Of a DNA stretch of 64,000 nt, positions 47,480 to 61,039 are shown one piece after another. Source of the stretch: Pachypanchax playfairii (Eukaryota; Chordata; Actinopteri; Cyprinodontiformes; Aplocheilidae); NCBI GenBank assembly GCA_006937955.1, contig SSNP01000001.1, positions 7,882,165 through 7,946,164 on the forward strand, in the 5' to 3' direction. The stretch's first letter is position 1; every line of letters begins with the position of its first letter. The notes below the pieces were generated by a model, which was not told the origin of the DNA, searched no databases, and saw nothing but the letters and a program-made list of their open reading frames with translations. Position numbers and translations under genes: made by a program.

Positions 47480-50400
47480 ATTAATCTACCAGACAGAGAA
47501 ACACTCAAAAACTAGCTGGGAAATTTTAAGTAACATTTACCTTCATCTGCACATGCACTCTCTGTCATCTCTTATTAGTTAACAAACAAATCTCACACTT
47601 TTATGAGGTATTAAAATCAATGTCAACATGAACTTAAAACCATCTATTGCTGGTCAAAAGTCACTTTTGTCCTACACAGAGAACAGAACTGAAATCTGAA
47701 AGTTTTACTGAAACACGAGTATGTCGTGGTTGCTACTGTTCAACATGACGACAAGAGAATAATATACAACACTGTTCAGTTACCATATACCTTTATGTAG
47801 TGAGTGCAGTTACACAGAAATGATGACAGAAGGTAGGAACTGTTTATACACACTGAATATTTTAAAAAATCTTGGCTAAGAGCAGAGGGAGAATGGCCCT
47901 AATTTCTAAATAAATATAAAAATAAGTGGACCCCCCCATTCACAGATGGTCAAAAAGCTGCCATACTAAACAGTCCCTCAGGATCAAAACTTTTCTTCAC
48001 TGCCAGGCAGAAATTTGGCTTTTTAAAAGCTGTTAGCAGGCCTCATGTGATGGCATCCTGCTCCCATATACAGTCAATAAAGCACCAACTGGCTGGGTCA
48101 GAGTAGATTCAGCTTCAGCTGTGAGGAAAAACAAGAAGATCCAGATTTATGCTTGAAAACATACTTGGTAGACAAGCTGACATCAAGATTATGAATACAA
48201 ATATTTCATATTGCAGCATGTTTGAAGCAGCAACTTATTCACACAAGATTGTTAGAAATTATCCCCACTGTTGTTCTGACATTGATAACCAGTTCTAACT
48301 TCCATCTAAACATTTTGAGAAAATGTATTAAGTTTCACCAGATTTAATTAACATTTTCACATGCACAGTGTTTGTATTTTAAGGATTAAATGGAAGGCTT
48401 TGTAAACCATCTTTTATCAAAAGTCACTGAGTAAATAATCAATACATTTGTCAAATATCAGCTGCCTTTCTTTCTCATATGTCTCATCTTTAAAAGCAGA
48501 GAAAATAAGTAAAATGGTTCTCTGGTAATTTTAGCAGCTTAAGAGATTTCCTGTCTGTACTTTCGCTCAGTCGAACAATGATATCTGACAGTCCATTGCC
48601 CTTGTCTCTGAGTGGAAGTCGACGCAGAGTGAAGCCGAAGCTTCCAGCTGTCCAAAAGCATCACCTTGTGTCACCTTAAACTTAAATGACTGGCTGATTG
48701 ATTTTTCTTCTGACAAATCGATGCATTTTTACTCATCTAGACCTGGCAGACTTTTCAGAGGTGTTTGAAGAACCAGCCCACCTTAAACGTGTAATTGTTT
48801 TAGCATCCTCTGATGTCAGATGCATTAGTTCTTCAAGTTGTGGGATATAAAGTGTAAATGTATCTTTGCTGTTTTAACAAACCAGTTGTTTATGTCCAGG
48901 CTCAAAGACCATTTACACTGTATCAATTTAGAGTTGATCTATTTATACTTTAAAGCTCCATGTTTGTCCATGAGACATTTGTGTGTCTTGAGTAAGTTTA
49001 GAAAGTCATCTAACTTTGGTTTATGTGAACACGTCAACTAAACATCATGTTGTTTTGACATGTACTAAGAAGATTAAAATAAACAAATAACTCTTTTTTT
49101 TTTATGAGTCAGCATATAGCTTTAGGGTGACGGTGTAAAACCTTAAGCTTTATTTCAGTTCAGTTCCAGTGCAGTGAAGTTTCTCTCTAATGACTGAATG
49201 AGTAAATAGTAAATCTGACAGTTTTGAGTGACTGCTGTGCTGCTGAAACGGGAAATGTGTTTATTTATGCCAACATTTTTATCACAAGCAAAGATGTCCC
49301 CAGTGTCAGAGCATCCATTATTTTAACAAGCTATTATTGTCCTTTGTAGAGCCATAATTCAAATAACCCAAATTATTAGTGTTTGTGGGATCATAATATT
49401 TGGTTTAAAAGTCAAATTTTGTTGTGACACTTAAAGCTGAGGTGAATAATTTGTTGAACACACCCCATACAGATTTTAATTACCCATCTGTTGCTCCATA
49501 AATCAGTCACAACTGCAATGTGTCCATAGTTTGTTTTGTTTTTTCTCTCAATTACTTTGTTTTTCTTCCTGGAAGTTGTATAATAATTAAAAACTTCATG
49601 CCAATTTGTTCTGTAAACTTGCAACCAAATGCAGCAGCAGTTGAGTTGTTACAGATACTTATTACATTTTATTGATGGTCTAAACAGTGAATGGAAGCTC
49701 TGGTTTTCCTCAGTTGTGTTTTATTTGATCTTAATTATTTTCAGGAAATATTTTTAATTGATTCATAATTTAAAATCCTAGATGTTTTGGATAAACTTTA
49801 CTTTTGTGTAACATCAGCAAAATATTTTACATGTGTCTTCAAAACTAGATGTGATCTAAACTGAACCCCGAATATCAATGTTTTCATTTACCAAAGTTTC
49901 TGTGAATGGTAATGAAACACATCTTTTTTTTTTTTTTAATAATATCACTACCACCCATAACCTCAGGCCTGTATTCTCTTTTGTAACTATGAAACAAAAC
50001 AAATGTCTTCTTGTTTGTTGTGAATATTCAATAATCTTCAGTACAGACACATTTTTTATGAGCCCAGAACTAAAGACACTCTCCAGCTGTGACTTGATAA
50101 ATATGTAATAACATTAGAATTTGCATAATAGCTCAATTTTACAGAGCAATTGACTCTCATTTGAGCTAATATAGTGTGGATGATGAATTTCGATTATCTG
50201 AGCCTGCTGACGTTAAAACAAGAAAACTCTGCTAACAGATTTTTTTCTGAATTGTCAGACATCTCAAGGCTCATGACTCAAATTTAAACTTGGAAGAAAC
50301 GATGTTAAGTTTAATAACCTCCAAAATATATATTTCTGTAATTTTTTTTTTTTTGCTTGAACAAAGGTGGTCTTTACAGGTTCCTTGCAATGAGCACAAC

Positions 50401-52689
50401 ACAGTGGACACTGATAGAATGATGAATTAACATTGGTTCTGAGGTTGTCATGGGATGCCATGGGTGGAGCCTCATGGTAGTATGTATTAGTGCAGCTATG
50501 TTAGTGTTTGCTTTGTTGGTGAATTCCATAAAACTGAAGGGTTTTTTTGCACACTTGTTTCAGTCTGATCACCTTCTAATATGTTGTGCAGAGGTTAGTG
50601 CGGTCTTTAGAAGACCTGTTTAAGGGGGGTCATTTCAGACCTGAAATCTTAACATTTTATTTGAGAATGTAGACATAAAGTCACACTCCTTAGTGTTTCA
50701 ACCACTGTTATAGAATGCTATTGAATCATACCTACACACAAAATTCTTTATTTCCTTGGCCTTCACTGTTTGTGTATTACCAGACAAACCTTACATGCAG
50801 GTTACTGACTCAAAGAAATACATTTGAGGGAAGATACCTTTAAAGGCTCCTTCCTGTTTTAGAATAATATAATATTGTAAGTTCTCAGCTGCAGTTTTAG
50901 TGTTTGCATTCCCAGAATAACCCAATTTCATACTTGGCTATATTAAATATAGTTAAGGAAATAATCAGACTCATATATTTTTAGTCTTTTTATGACAGTG
51001 CAGCATTTTGCATCATTTCATTATTTTCTTTCTGGAATGTAATAATTTTTCATAAAAAAAACATTAAATTTGGTTATTCTATTCTTTTGATTCATGCATG
51101 ACTTATACAATATAGAAGTGTGAAACAGCAACATTGAATAATTTCCTGTAGCCTGAGGCACAAACAATGCTTTATTATTTAAGAAGGTTTAAATTTATTT
51201 TACTGTAATTCACATTTAGAAGCCTCACAGGAGTTCGGAGAAGAATGGTTTCTTGATCGCCATCTCATTGCCAGTTTCACAGGAAATGAAAATGAATGAA
51301 AAATGGAACATTTTCATGGAAAAGGAAAACAAAAGTGTCCATTGTGGTGCTGGGAAATCCAGCCATCGCAGCTGCTAAAACTATCGTAGATGTAATCATT
51401 ACATCTGACTTTGGTTCTTCTCTGCAGTACTTAAAAATTAACACTACTGTCTCTTTTATTTTAGGTTCAAAGCTATATTTTAATGCTAAACCCAGATTTG
51501 ATTTTAAATGTCAGAAGGAATAATAACACTGAAACTATTTAGCTTCTGTCAGTATTTTTGCAGACATATTCTCAGAATACAAACAATGTATAAACAAATT
51601 GAAAGTGCGTACGTGAAACGGAATCTGTATAAACCTCTAAATTTAAATAATTTATTCTTGATAATCAGTGACCAAAATACACAGTTGTGAATTTGTATGC
51701 AATTTTGCAGGAGCTTAGCTTATTTAAGAAATATCTGGGTGATTTGAACCTAATTTCTATCTGATATTTGCTTTTCTAAAGCTTTGCCTTTATTTTTTTA
51801 CCCTGCTCATTTTGGGGCAAAAATAGTGTTTAAGAAAAAAAAAACCTTCAGCATTTACTTTAGTTTAAAATGACATCTATTTTAAAATTATTTTCTTGTT
51901 TTCAATCACACAAAATATGCAACTCTTTCAAAAATATTTGCCTGTAAAGTGACATTCAGTCCTTTACCTGTGTGCCTAAAAGTTTCTTTGGGGTTTCATG
52001 GATTTTATGCCATATAGTGCAGTGATTTTGTAAATTCAGGAATTCCATCTTTCGGTTTATATTATATGAATAAGCTGGTGTGAAAACGTTCTTTTTTTGC
52101 TTTTAGTGCGTAACCATTGCACATCAACTTACTAAAACCACCTATCTCTCCCCTTTTTACTTTGTATTGTGGGAACCACTGGGTCTGATTTTGATTCAGT
52201 TTACAGTGCTGCACACACTTAGAAACACTTATAGTGAGCTTGAAAGCCATTGATTTTCACTTTTACCCAAACCTGTGTTTCTCATCTCAAACTCTGCAGC
52301 CTTTAGGTGATCACATTAACAAAATTATTTATGCTTTGATTGCGTTGCTTCTTTTCTCTTTTCTTTCAGATTTTCTACATTAAATCACAATGCAAAGCCT
52401 GAAGAATCAGCTTTGTGGTTGAATGCCATGTAAATATAATCTCTGACAACAAAATTGATTCTCATATCTAATGTTTTTGCTTTAGAACATGAAAATTTAA
52501 TGACTGAAAATGGAAGATATTACTTAAGGCTTTGTGTCATTAAATTATTTATTAGGCAGTGACTAGTGTGCTTACTTTTCTGATTTTACTAGCTTTAGTT
52601 GCCATCTGAATCTACTAAACTCAATTGATAAATAAATAAATGAATAAACCTATCCAGGAACAAAAAACAATTGAATTATTCATCACTAT
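47480..52689. other. AT-rich non-coding DNA
   Basis: No gene or mobile element recognised. Contains poly-T at 49924-49939 and 50341-50354. Short frames of 60-76 codons carry no domain. Confidence 0.6.
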
Positions 52690-53040
52690 GGATAAACGTC
52701 ATTCACACCGTGTGAAGACAAATAATCTCTGTTTCATTCATTTTCTGAAGACAGACCTGCCACCTTGAAATCATGTGAGCGGAGAATGCGTTTTGATTGG
52801 TCACTTGAATGTTTTGGCTGTGCTCAGCTGATGTAGAGCACGCACGGTGAGTCTTTCGCCTCGCGAGGTGTAAAATGTCAAACCAGTTTTTTATTCACCT
52901 GTATGCCTCGTGAGGCCGTGATTAGACGCACACAGCGAGCTCTCTGCTGAGTAAACTGCTTCGACCGACTCAAGCTCAGCTGTTGGCTCCCGTGTGCGGC
53001 AGGCTTAAGATTTTTTTCGCACTGGGTGATGACCGGGCCT
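52690..53040. promoter_or_regulatory. CpG-dense patch, candidate promoter or enhancer
   Basis: By hand count about 19 CpG sites fall in this 350 bp, while flanking kilobases have very few. It includes the perfect palindrome CCTCGCGAGG (52859-52868). Its CTCGCGAG core is the core of the TCTCGCGAGA vertebrate promoter motif bound by BANP. It also has an ATTGG (inverted CCAAT) word near 52796, two CAGCTG E-boxes (52825-52830 and 52978-52983) and a strong GTGAGT splice-donor word at 52846-52851. No downstream exon is recognised. Regulatory function is inferred; it could also be a young insertion whose CpGs have not decayed. Confidence 0.35.
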
Positions 53041-53561
53041 TGATCCCCATTACCTACATGACCTGTTAAAATGTTAATGGACTCAACACATTTTTTAGAA
53101 TCTCTTTCAGGGTGAAGCCCGTTAAAATTTATTATTCCTGCTTTTTTTTTTTTTTTCATGTCTACAACAGACTCTTCGAAGCTGTTGCCAAATGTTGTAT
53201 GCCCACTTTTAATATCCTGTGAAGATCCTGCTACGTGTGATCAAGCCATGCCCCAAACTGACTGTGGCACAAATCTCTTGGACAATTTCAGGATGAAACT
53301 CTGTTAGCAAGATGCTTTTCAGGTGATTGGGTCATGACACAGAGATGAGACCTCGCTAAGACTCTGTAAAAATTGTTCCCTTTGTGACAGATTTTTTTTT
53401 TTTACGTCAGCGGTCTTTTTGTATGAAAGGGACCAAAAGTAAAGCAAAAACAAAAATTTGCAGAGTAATTTAATTCATCCAGGGATAGAGTGTTTCAAAT
53501 GAGTTGGTATGTCTCAAGAAACATGTTATCAGAGGAAAATGGGACTTTAACACGATAAACA
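53041..53561. other. AT-rich non-coding DNA
   Basis: Nothing recognised; T-runs at 53142-53156 and 53391-53403. Confidence 0.6.
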
Positions 53562-53748
53562 AGGGGTATATACTATCCCCCATGATTTAGATGTATTCCT
53601 ATATTTCAGCACACCTGATTCAAATCCCCGCATGAGTGAGTCCTGCAGAAGCCTGTTAATGACCTGTTCATCTTATACCGGGTGTTGAAACAGGGAACCA
53701 TGTAAAACAGGAATGTGGCCCAGACGATCTGGAGTTGTCCACCCCTGC
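53562..53748 (+). mobile_element. Short non-autonomous DNA transposon (hAT-like) relic
   Basis: The motifs CAGCACACCTGATTCAAAT, CCTGTTAATGACCTG, GGGTGTTGAAACAGGGA and AAAACAGGAATGTGGCCC, and the end GGAGTTGTCCACCCCTGCC, follow the order of a very common teleost repeat ending in GTTTGACACCCCTG. The left side begins with AGGGGT, complementary to the ACCCCT at the right end, consistent with short terminal inverted repeats. Assignment to hAT is by resemblance. Confidence 0.5.
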
Positions 53749-55124
53749 CATGAACAGTAGTTAAAACAGTTAATCTAAGGGAACTAATTTTTATAACTGT
53801 ATTGGTCGAAAACGTTGCTACAGTATAACCAGTTTATGACTAACGTGCATTGTATGCCACAATGAAATGGTCATATCTCTAGTGTTATGACCCCAGTAAT
53901 AACAACATTGTGCTTGATTCCTAACTGTCCTGCATTTCACTGGCATTAATAGAAAAAACTGTATCTGTGCCAATTTGTCAACATGTGACAAAATGTGGAC
54001 CACAGGGTGTATGTTAAGTGTTTTTACAACAACACTGTGGGTAAATAATTGGTCAGTGATTTTTTTCTCTGCAATTAACTTACACAAAAAAAAATTAAAA
54101 ATCTTAGAAGAATCTTTAAAGTAAAAAAGCTGGTGAAAAAGTATTATTATTATTGTTTTTTTGCTAAAAAAAATATTAGCATTGTGTAATGGTACATTTT
54201 CGACTGGATGTATGAGTAAATATCTAAAAACTGACTTAAATTGACACTACTGTAATATCAGATATCTGGCTTTTCTAAGATGTTTAACAATACATCTCTA
54301 ACTAAGATGAACGTAACTTGTCACCTGCCAATGTTTTTTTTTTATTATTCTTTATTTAGCATCAGTGAAATTAAGAACATATTCTGATTGGAAAGCTGTT
54401 TTTTTATCTGTAGGTCAAATTTAAACATTTTACAAACAGCTGTAAATCAACTGTCTGTGAGAATCTTCTGGGTGTCTCCCTTTTCTGTAATGTATTGTAG
54501 TGAGTTATGATGTGTCATAGCTAGAATTTTTTTGATTTTTTTTAAGCTGCATCAGGTCATGCCCCACTGTCACTGTTTCAGTGAAATATTGATGGCAATT
54601 ATCTCTGATGATGGTGGGTGTCTGGTGACAACCTGTTACATCACAAACTGTAGCCCAATTTAAAGTGATAATCTGTAAAGGACTGAGACATTGACAGCTT
54701 TATGGTGTTGTTGTTTTTTTCTGTAGTACATATGTGTTGCTAATCAAAAGATTTTATCACTCAATTTGTTCTGCACAGTTATTACTGGGTTGTGTCTATG
54801 TACTTTGTATTGAAATTCTTACAGCTATATTCATACAATGTGCATCATAACCAGCAAACAGCCTGGCTGAACAGGAAAAATCAGTTGATAAATTATAATT
54901 TTATTTTTTTATATCAGATACACTGTTTTCTATTAATGTTAGTGAAATGTGTGACAGTTTAAGTAAGAATCAAGCACAATGTCATTTTATCCAAACCAAT
55001 CTAATCCTATGTGAAGAATTAATTGTTCCATAAACCAAATAACTGGTTTTGCAGTACCTGGATTTTATTCAAATCAAAGTAGAAACTTGTTGGTCCATTC
55101 TTCTTCTTCTCTTCTCCACAGGAC
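53749..55124. other. AT-rich non-coding DNA
   Basis: Nothing recognised apart from T/A runs. Confidence 0.6.
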
Positions 55125-55212
55125 AAGCAGCTTGCATAAGACCAGCCTACATTAAGTCATTGACTTATGTCCAGACTTTGACTGAGTCATTTCAAAACCT
55201 TATTATTTAATA
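55125..55212. mobile_element. Possible DNA-transposon fragment
   Basis: ATAAGACCAGCCTACATTAA, then CCAGACTTTGACTGAGTCAT and TTCAAAACCTT resemble an internal stretch of a teleost Tc1/mariner-type repeat (CTGGACTTTGACTGGGCCATTCCAAAAC). Short and without ends; a weak call. Confidence 0.35.
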
Positions 55213-58200
55213 TATTTTTTAGGCGTTTTTTCATGTTTTTTTTGGGGGGGTGGGGGTGTTGCAAATTCACTTCAGTTAGGCTAACCAACTCACTGGCTAG
55301 ACATTATCCTCCAATATTTACCAACAGGGATCAGAAGTCTTGATTCCATCAGTTACAGGAAGTCACACCAGAGGGCGTTTGGATACCTGTTTTTTTTTCC
55401 ATTAATCAATTACATCATCATTTCAAATTAGCTTTTTGCATTTAGTCTGGTTATTTTTGCCTGACATTAGTTTTAGTTTGCTGAACTAAACATTTAGGTT
55501 TTACAAAAAGGCACAAACAGAAGAACCTATAAGGGAGCAAATCCTTTTTCACAACACCCTATATAAAAGATGGATGCTACTATAACAAAGTAATAAACTC
55601 TAATGGCCAGGGGCCTAAATTTTTTTGAAACAACCTTAAAAAACAAACACAACGAAAACTAACAAAAGTCATTTTTCCCACAAAGATTAATTTTTGTTTA
55701 CTTTGGAAAAAAAAAAAACAATTTAATATCCACATCTTTTACAGATAAGAAAAGAAATATTCTGTGAATAAAAATACACACTGTTCCCTTTTGTTGTCTC
55801 TCTTCATTCTTTTTTCTTTGATGAGATAGCTATGAAAATCAAATTCTACAAACAATATGAGCTCACACAAAATAAGTCATACATACCATTTGCAGGTCAG
55901 AGGTCAAAAGAAAGTAGTAACACCAGAAGAGAAGATTACAATAACAAAGGGGATTGGGACTCAGTCTTGAAAGCTGCAGGGAGGAAGACAGCAAAGATGG
56001 AGATGCTAAATAATGACTCACTTGTGGATAAAATATAACCTTTGCTGAAAGAGGGGAATGTAACCATAACATTTTATGGGCATAGTGTAGAAAAGTACAT
56101 GTGAAATAACTCTTAAATACATGTTTATTTCATTCATGGGTACCGTATGTTTATGATAATAGGGAGGTAGTTTAGGTTAAACCCATCCTCAATGACCCAT
56201 AAAGCTGCTGACAGTTAGGTAGGGAAAAGCAAAAATAAGAAAAAAAATCAATGTTTTCTGTTAATTGTGGATCTACAATTACATTAACAGGAAGGCAAAA
56301 CCAAATGTAGAAGGCTACAGTGTATTGAAGACCTATAAAATGTAATTAATAGACACCCTCAATCTATTGCTTAAGGCAGTTTGAAATAAGGTCAGGCCTC
56401 TTTTTTATGCATGTCCAATATGAGTAATAAGGTTATTAATCCCCTCATATGACCCAGAAGTAATGAATGTTCAGTTGCACTCCATTCAAATAAAAAGAGG
56501 AGTCAGGCTATGAACCTTGAATCTCACGCTTCTGGCAAAGCAGAAAAGTCAAAGGAAAAGAACAAGGGAGCAGATAAGAGGGACGGTAAGATGCCTCCAG
56601 CAGGGAGAAATTAAAACTTAAATGTGAAATAGATAATAGCAAAATAGACTGTAATAAAAAAAAAAAATCTTTAAGTTAAAATCTGCTAAAACTTTTAGTG
56701 ATTAGATTGTGGCAACCAAGCAATTTAATTTCCCATCATGAATTTGTATAAATTTGAAGTTGTTAGGGGTAAAGAAGGAAGCAAATAAACACAAAAACAT
56801 ATTAGCAAGTTCAGTTATTTCAGACAAACATATTTTCTCTTCCAATAAGAATCTGTCTGATGGTAGGTAACTAAAGATTCATATGTATACAAAAAATTGG
56901 TGTGTTAAACACTTACTGAATAGTGATGTCAGCAAGATTATGTAAGTAATAAATAGTTAGCCAAATTAAAGTATTTTACAAAAGAGATCATACTTTTAAC
57001 AAAATAATCAGGTTGATTTATTAGAAATTATGAAGTGAAAATCCTAAACATAGTACAAACACATTAATTTGAATGTTGAAAGTAAAAGGGAGACAAAAAG
57101 TCACTATTCAAAGGTTGGTGGTTGTTAGCTGAACATCCTAGAACCTCTTGAAGCTAACAAAGTAGTCTAGACACAGTTCTCAGTGCCTGCACAAAATATT
57201 AAAACATATGCCTAATAAATCACCTCCTAAGGTTGTCTGAATTAACCACCAGGTTGCAGATCATCAAGATATCAACATCAAAGGGGTTTTTGGGGAGGCT
57301 ATTAGATACATACCATCTCTGAGAAACTAGAAACTGAGTGAGAGTAGAGGACCTTATCATATTGTAATAAAGTAGACAGAACTCTGACATTAGACATACT
57401 CAGTAGGGGCATATTTCTGTTGCCGTTAAGCAGCTTCTTTCTCTGTTGTGTAGGAATATAAGCCACTGCTTGTCAGGATACAACAACAAGGTCAACTGGC
57501 GTTTCAAAGCACAGCCTTGCTAAAATGCCAGTAAAACGCATCGCTTCACTAAGACTGCTGACCTTGTCTTGTTTAATGAAATGTATTGGCCATGCGGAAC
57601 TTTGCAGCCTGTTAAACATCCTGTAGACCCGGATACAAGTGAGTAGCATTGACTGTGATACCTGCTCATTGGTCTGATCTGATACTAACTTGATCTGCCC
57701 ATTCAAAGTAATGAATTTGAACAGTGTCCACATATTGCATTGCTGGCTGGTGAATATTTTCTAATGTTATATTGATAAAAATTGCAATGCTGTTAGAGAA
57801 AAAATGTTCCTGTTGCCACAATCTGTTTCATCTAACAGCAATTTCAATTTAGAATATTTCTTTTCACACCTGCAGAGTAACACTCAGGAAAAAAAAAAGG
57901 AATGGGAATGAGACAGAAAGCTAATGAATCCCCCCTCATCCCCCAAAACACTTATTACTCTTGGTTATTCTTACTTTTAACACCTTTCCACACATTCCAG
58001 GGGATTTTTTTCTGACTGCTATGCACTTGCTTCCAAATGCTCAATAATAAATTAATTTGTCAGTTTTACTGACAAAAGTCATGCATTTCCTTAATATAAA
58101 TAGACCATGATAAGAAAATGGCCCAGTATAATTTGACGTTTTAATGGTTTCAGAATGTTAGTTTGAAATGAGGCTATTGATAAGTTGCAATTAATTCCTT

Positions 58201-58664
58201 GAGTTTCAGGACAATCCTGCTCACACTGAACATTTCCACTTCAGTTTGCATTCTGTGGAAAAACTTTGATTGAACTGAACCCATGGGGGGAGCCGGAGTG
58301 GCTTCAAAAGAAATAAAAAGCTAGTATTTTGCAGCTAACTGTTAAACAACATGCTTTTATCTATAAGTCACTCTTTTGGCTGAGAAATCTTTTTCCAAAG
58401 GATCTATTACAAGATCCCATTGTAGATGACAGCTGCTTGGTGGAGGTCTGAACTCGCAGAGTGCTTTCTAGTTCCATATAAGCTTTCATTCCCCACCACT
58501 ATACAGTATGTATATGTCAGTCTTACATCTGTATAAGTATTACCAATAACTAAGAGGGACTATTGGGTAAAATTATAATCTCAATAAGAAATACTTTTAC
58601 AAAAAGTTTTGCAATTTCATTGTTTCCATTTACCATTTGCTCTGCATCACATTTAATCATAAAA
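55213..58664. other. AT-rich non-coding DNA with one unassigned ORF
   Basis: No gene recognised. A G-run lies at 55242-55258. On the minus strand, 57473-57733 is an 86-codon frame with relatively balanced composition and several CpGs (see findings). No mobile element seen. Confidence 0.5.
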
Positions 58665-58757
58665 AATATTATTGTTTGTTGACCACTGGAGATAGGCACC
58701 AGCTCCCTGCAACCCTGAACAGGAAGAAGCTGGTTCAATGGATGGATGGATGGATGT
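58665..58757 (+). mobile_element. Teleost SINE-like retroposon, 3' tail
   Basis: GACCACTGGAGATAGGCACC, AGCTCCCTGCAACCCTGAAC and AGGAAGAAGCTGG are followed by (ATGG)n at 58738-58756. This is the standard 3' end of the family seen at 31731-32088 and 62783-63055. The 5' part is truncated, as expected from incomplete reverse transcription. Confidence 0.8.
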
Positions 58758-61039
58758 CTTATTCAAATTGCCACCCAAAGGCATTGTTAGGATCTTAAAG
58801 GGGGTAAAGAAAACAATGAGTTTTTCACACGATAATTGTTTTTGTTTGACATATTTGAAAGAAAATGTAAAAAAAATGTTCAATTTTGGAAAAAAAAAAA
58901 CAGTTCTAAGGGTTACTATTAAAAGAACGCATAAAATACAAGCTTCTAGTCACCAGTCTTTTACACTTTTCTCCCTTTTATTGCTGTGATGTACCTCTTC
59001 TCGTATCTGTCCAGTTCACAAATAGTTAAACAGTTAGCAGTTTTTTTAATACTTATGAAAGCCTAAATGTATGACACTGTTATATATATATATGATCTAC
59101 TTGGTTTTGTCAATATAACGAGGGAATATCTTGAGATATTTTATCATTAGCTTGAAAAAAAAAGTTTGTTCAAAAACTCTGTTTTAGCCCTTCTTTGTGG
59201 GTGCTGGAACACATCTGAATTAAGAGAATACTGACAATGTCATGTTTGATACTACTGAAAAGTTACTAGTGTTTACGGCAGATGTCATCCAATAAAATAA
59301 AAAGTAAAACAAAAAACAACTCTCAGAGTTCTCCAGTGGTCACAAATGTTTTTTTTTTCTTTTTTTTTTTTTTTTTTGAGCTCTGAGAAAGACTATAGAC
59401 TGATAAAAAATGACTAGATTAGTCTTTCATGGCCAATTTATTTTGGATTATGTAGTTTACAACTGGTGCTTAAATACACAATATGTGCCATTAAAGCTTT
59501 GTAGAAGCACAAACAATGATTACCAACCCAAAGCAGTAACACTGACCAATTAAACTTAGTGAAAGACAAATACCTCATGTTTGTGCTTGATAATCATCTT
59601 GTAAGCTCAAAAACAAAATCATTTTCCCCCAAGGCAGTTTCCCATTATCATGAGAATCAAATAAAGATAAAGAAAATCTTCCCTCATTTCAAAAACACAA
59701 AGAGCTGCAAATAAAAATGTTTTTTTGGATCATGACCTCTGCAGTTTTTCTGTGAGCATGAAGAAGAGTTTTTTTGTGAAGGCTGAGGTTGGATCAAGCT
59801 TTCATAATGCAAAGAACCCTACTTTGTACACAGTGGACTATTACATCACATTCAAACTCATATCTGTGTGTGTTTGTTGTGCATTCAAACACATTGAGCT
59901 AATCACGCTTTGCCCCTGCAGACCTACATGTTGTACATATTTGTCTTGCTGAAGTGGCTTAAAACCTGAACTACAATTTCCGCAGTTAAACTCCTGAACA
60001 AACTTAAACTTTCCAAAGAATCCACAACTTCTTCCCCTGCTAATTATCAGGTAACGTAGCCTAAATTTAGGGTTTATGTCTGACAATGTAAATGATAGCT
60101 ACATCTACATGCAGCCTAGAAAAATGTGTTGCCACTTCAAGCATTTTCTTCCAGCAACCAGTGCCAAACCTTTGATCTTATAGCTTGTTTATTTTAATGA
60201 TTACTCTGTAATCTTGTCCTCAGAGTCTTACAACTCCAGTGAATGCAGCATATAGCTACTGCTTTCTGTGAGCACAGAGACCAATACCAATAACACAGGA
60301 TGACAGACAGCAGAAATAGACCAATCAAACTTGTAGTAACAGTGATAGCCTCTGGGATTTTTAATTAGGTTATGGTAAAAATGAAACCCATCTAGTCCTG
60401 GGACAAGCTGACTAAAAAAACCTGCACAGTGGTGAATGTGACCCAGGGCTTTTCACAAAACTTCTGTGGCTGACGCTGTAGATGTCCACGACTAAAGACA
60501 CTTATGCTGTCATCAACTCAGCAGTTCACACATGTTGTAAGTGTGTGACAGTATGTGCGATCTAGTTCTGAGAAAATAAAACCATTTTTCTTTTAGTTTC
60601 ATATCTGACTATCAAATCGTTTATGCTAACTCTTGTGTTACGTGTGTTTTTTTGTGTGCAATTATCCCTCCTCATTTGAATGCTGTTTGCATTTTGTTGA
60701 GAACCTTAAGTATAATTTTATCATGTAAAAATTCCCAGGGAAACTTTCAATCTCCATATTTACTTTGAAATATTGCACTTGCCAGTCTGCACTAAACACA
60801 GAATGCTGCTGTTTTCTTTATTTATTTACAAGAGTCCTGACTTAGGTCATGAATTGCACAACGTCTTCTCTCAACTCAGTTTAATAATTTACCATTTAAT
60901 GTTTTCATTTAAATTTAAATATAAACTGTAAAAACCCTACAGTATTTTACTTTATATAAGTTTAGAAAATTAGGCTTATTAATGATACATGTTTTTTGTG
61001 CCACCTTATTTTTTCAATACTTCAGAAAATTAACAATCC
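58758..61039. other. AT-rich non-coding DNA
   Basis: No gene or mobile element recognised. A short TA run lies at 59081-59093 and a T-rich tract at 59349-59377. Confidence 0.6.
59349..59377. repeat. Poly-T tract
   Basis: T-run interrupted by a single C. Confidence 0.95.

Noticed and set aside
47277..47582. Open frames crossing the N gap on both strands
   Set aside because: They are open only because N codons are not read as stops.
51970..52025. Possible Tc1 terminus (GCCATATAGTG)
   Set aside because: The word alone is too short, and neither neighbouring coding sequence nor a partner terminus is present.
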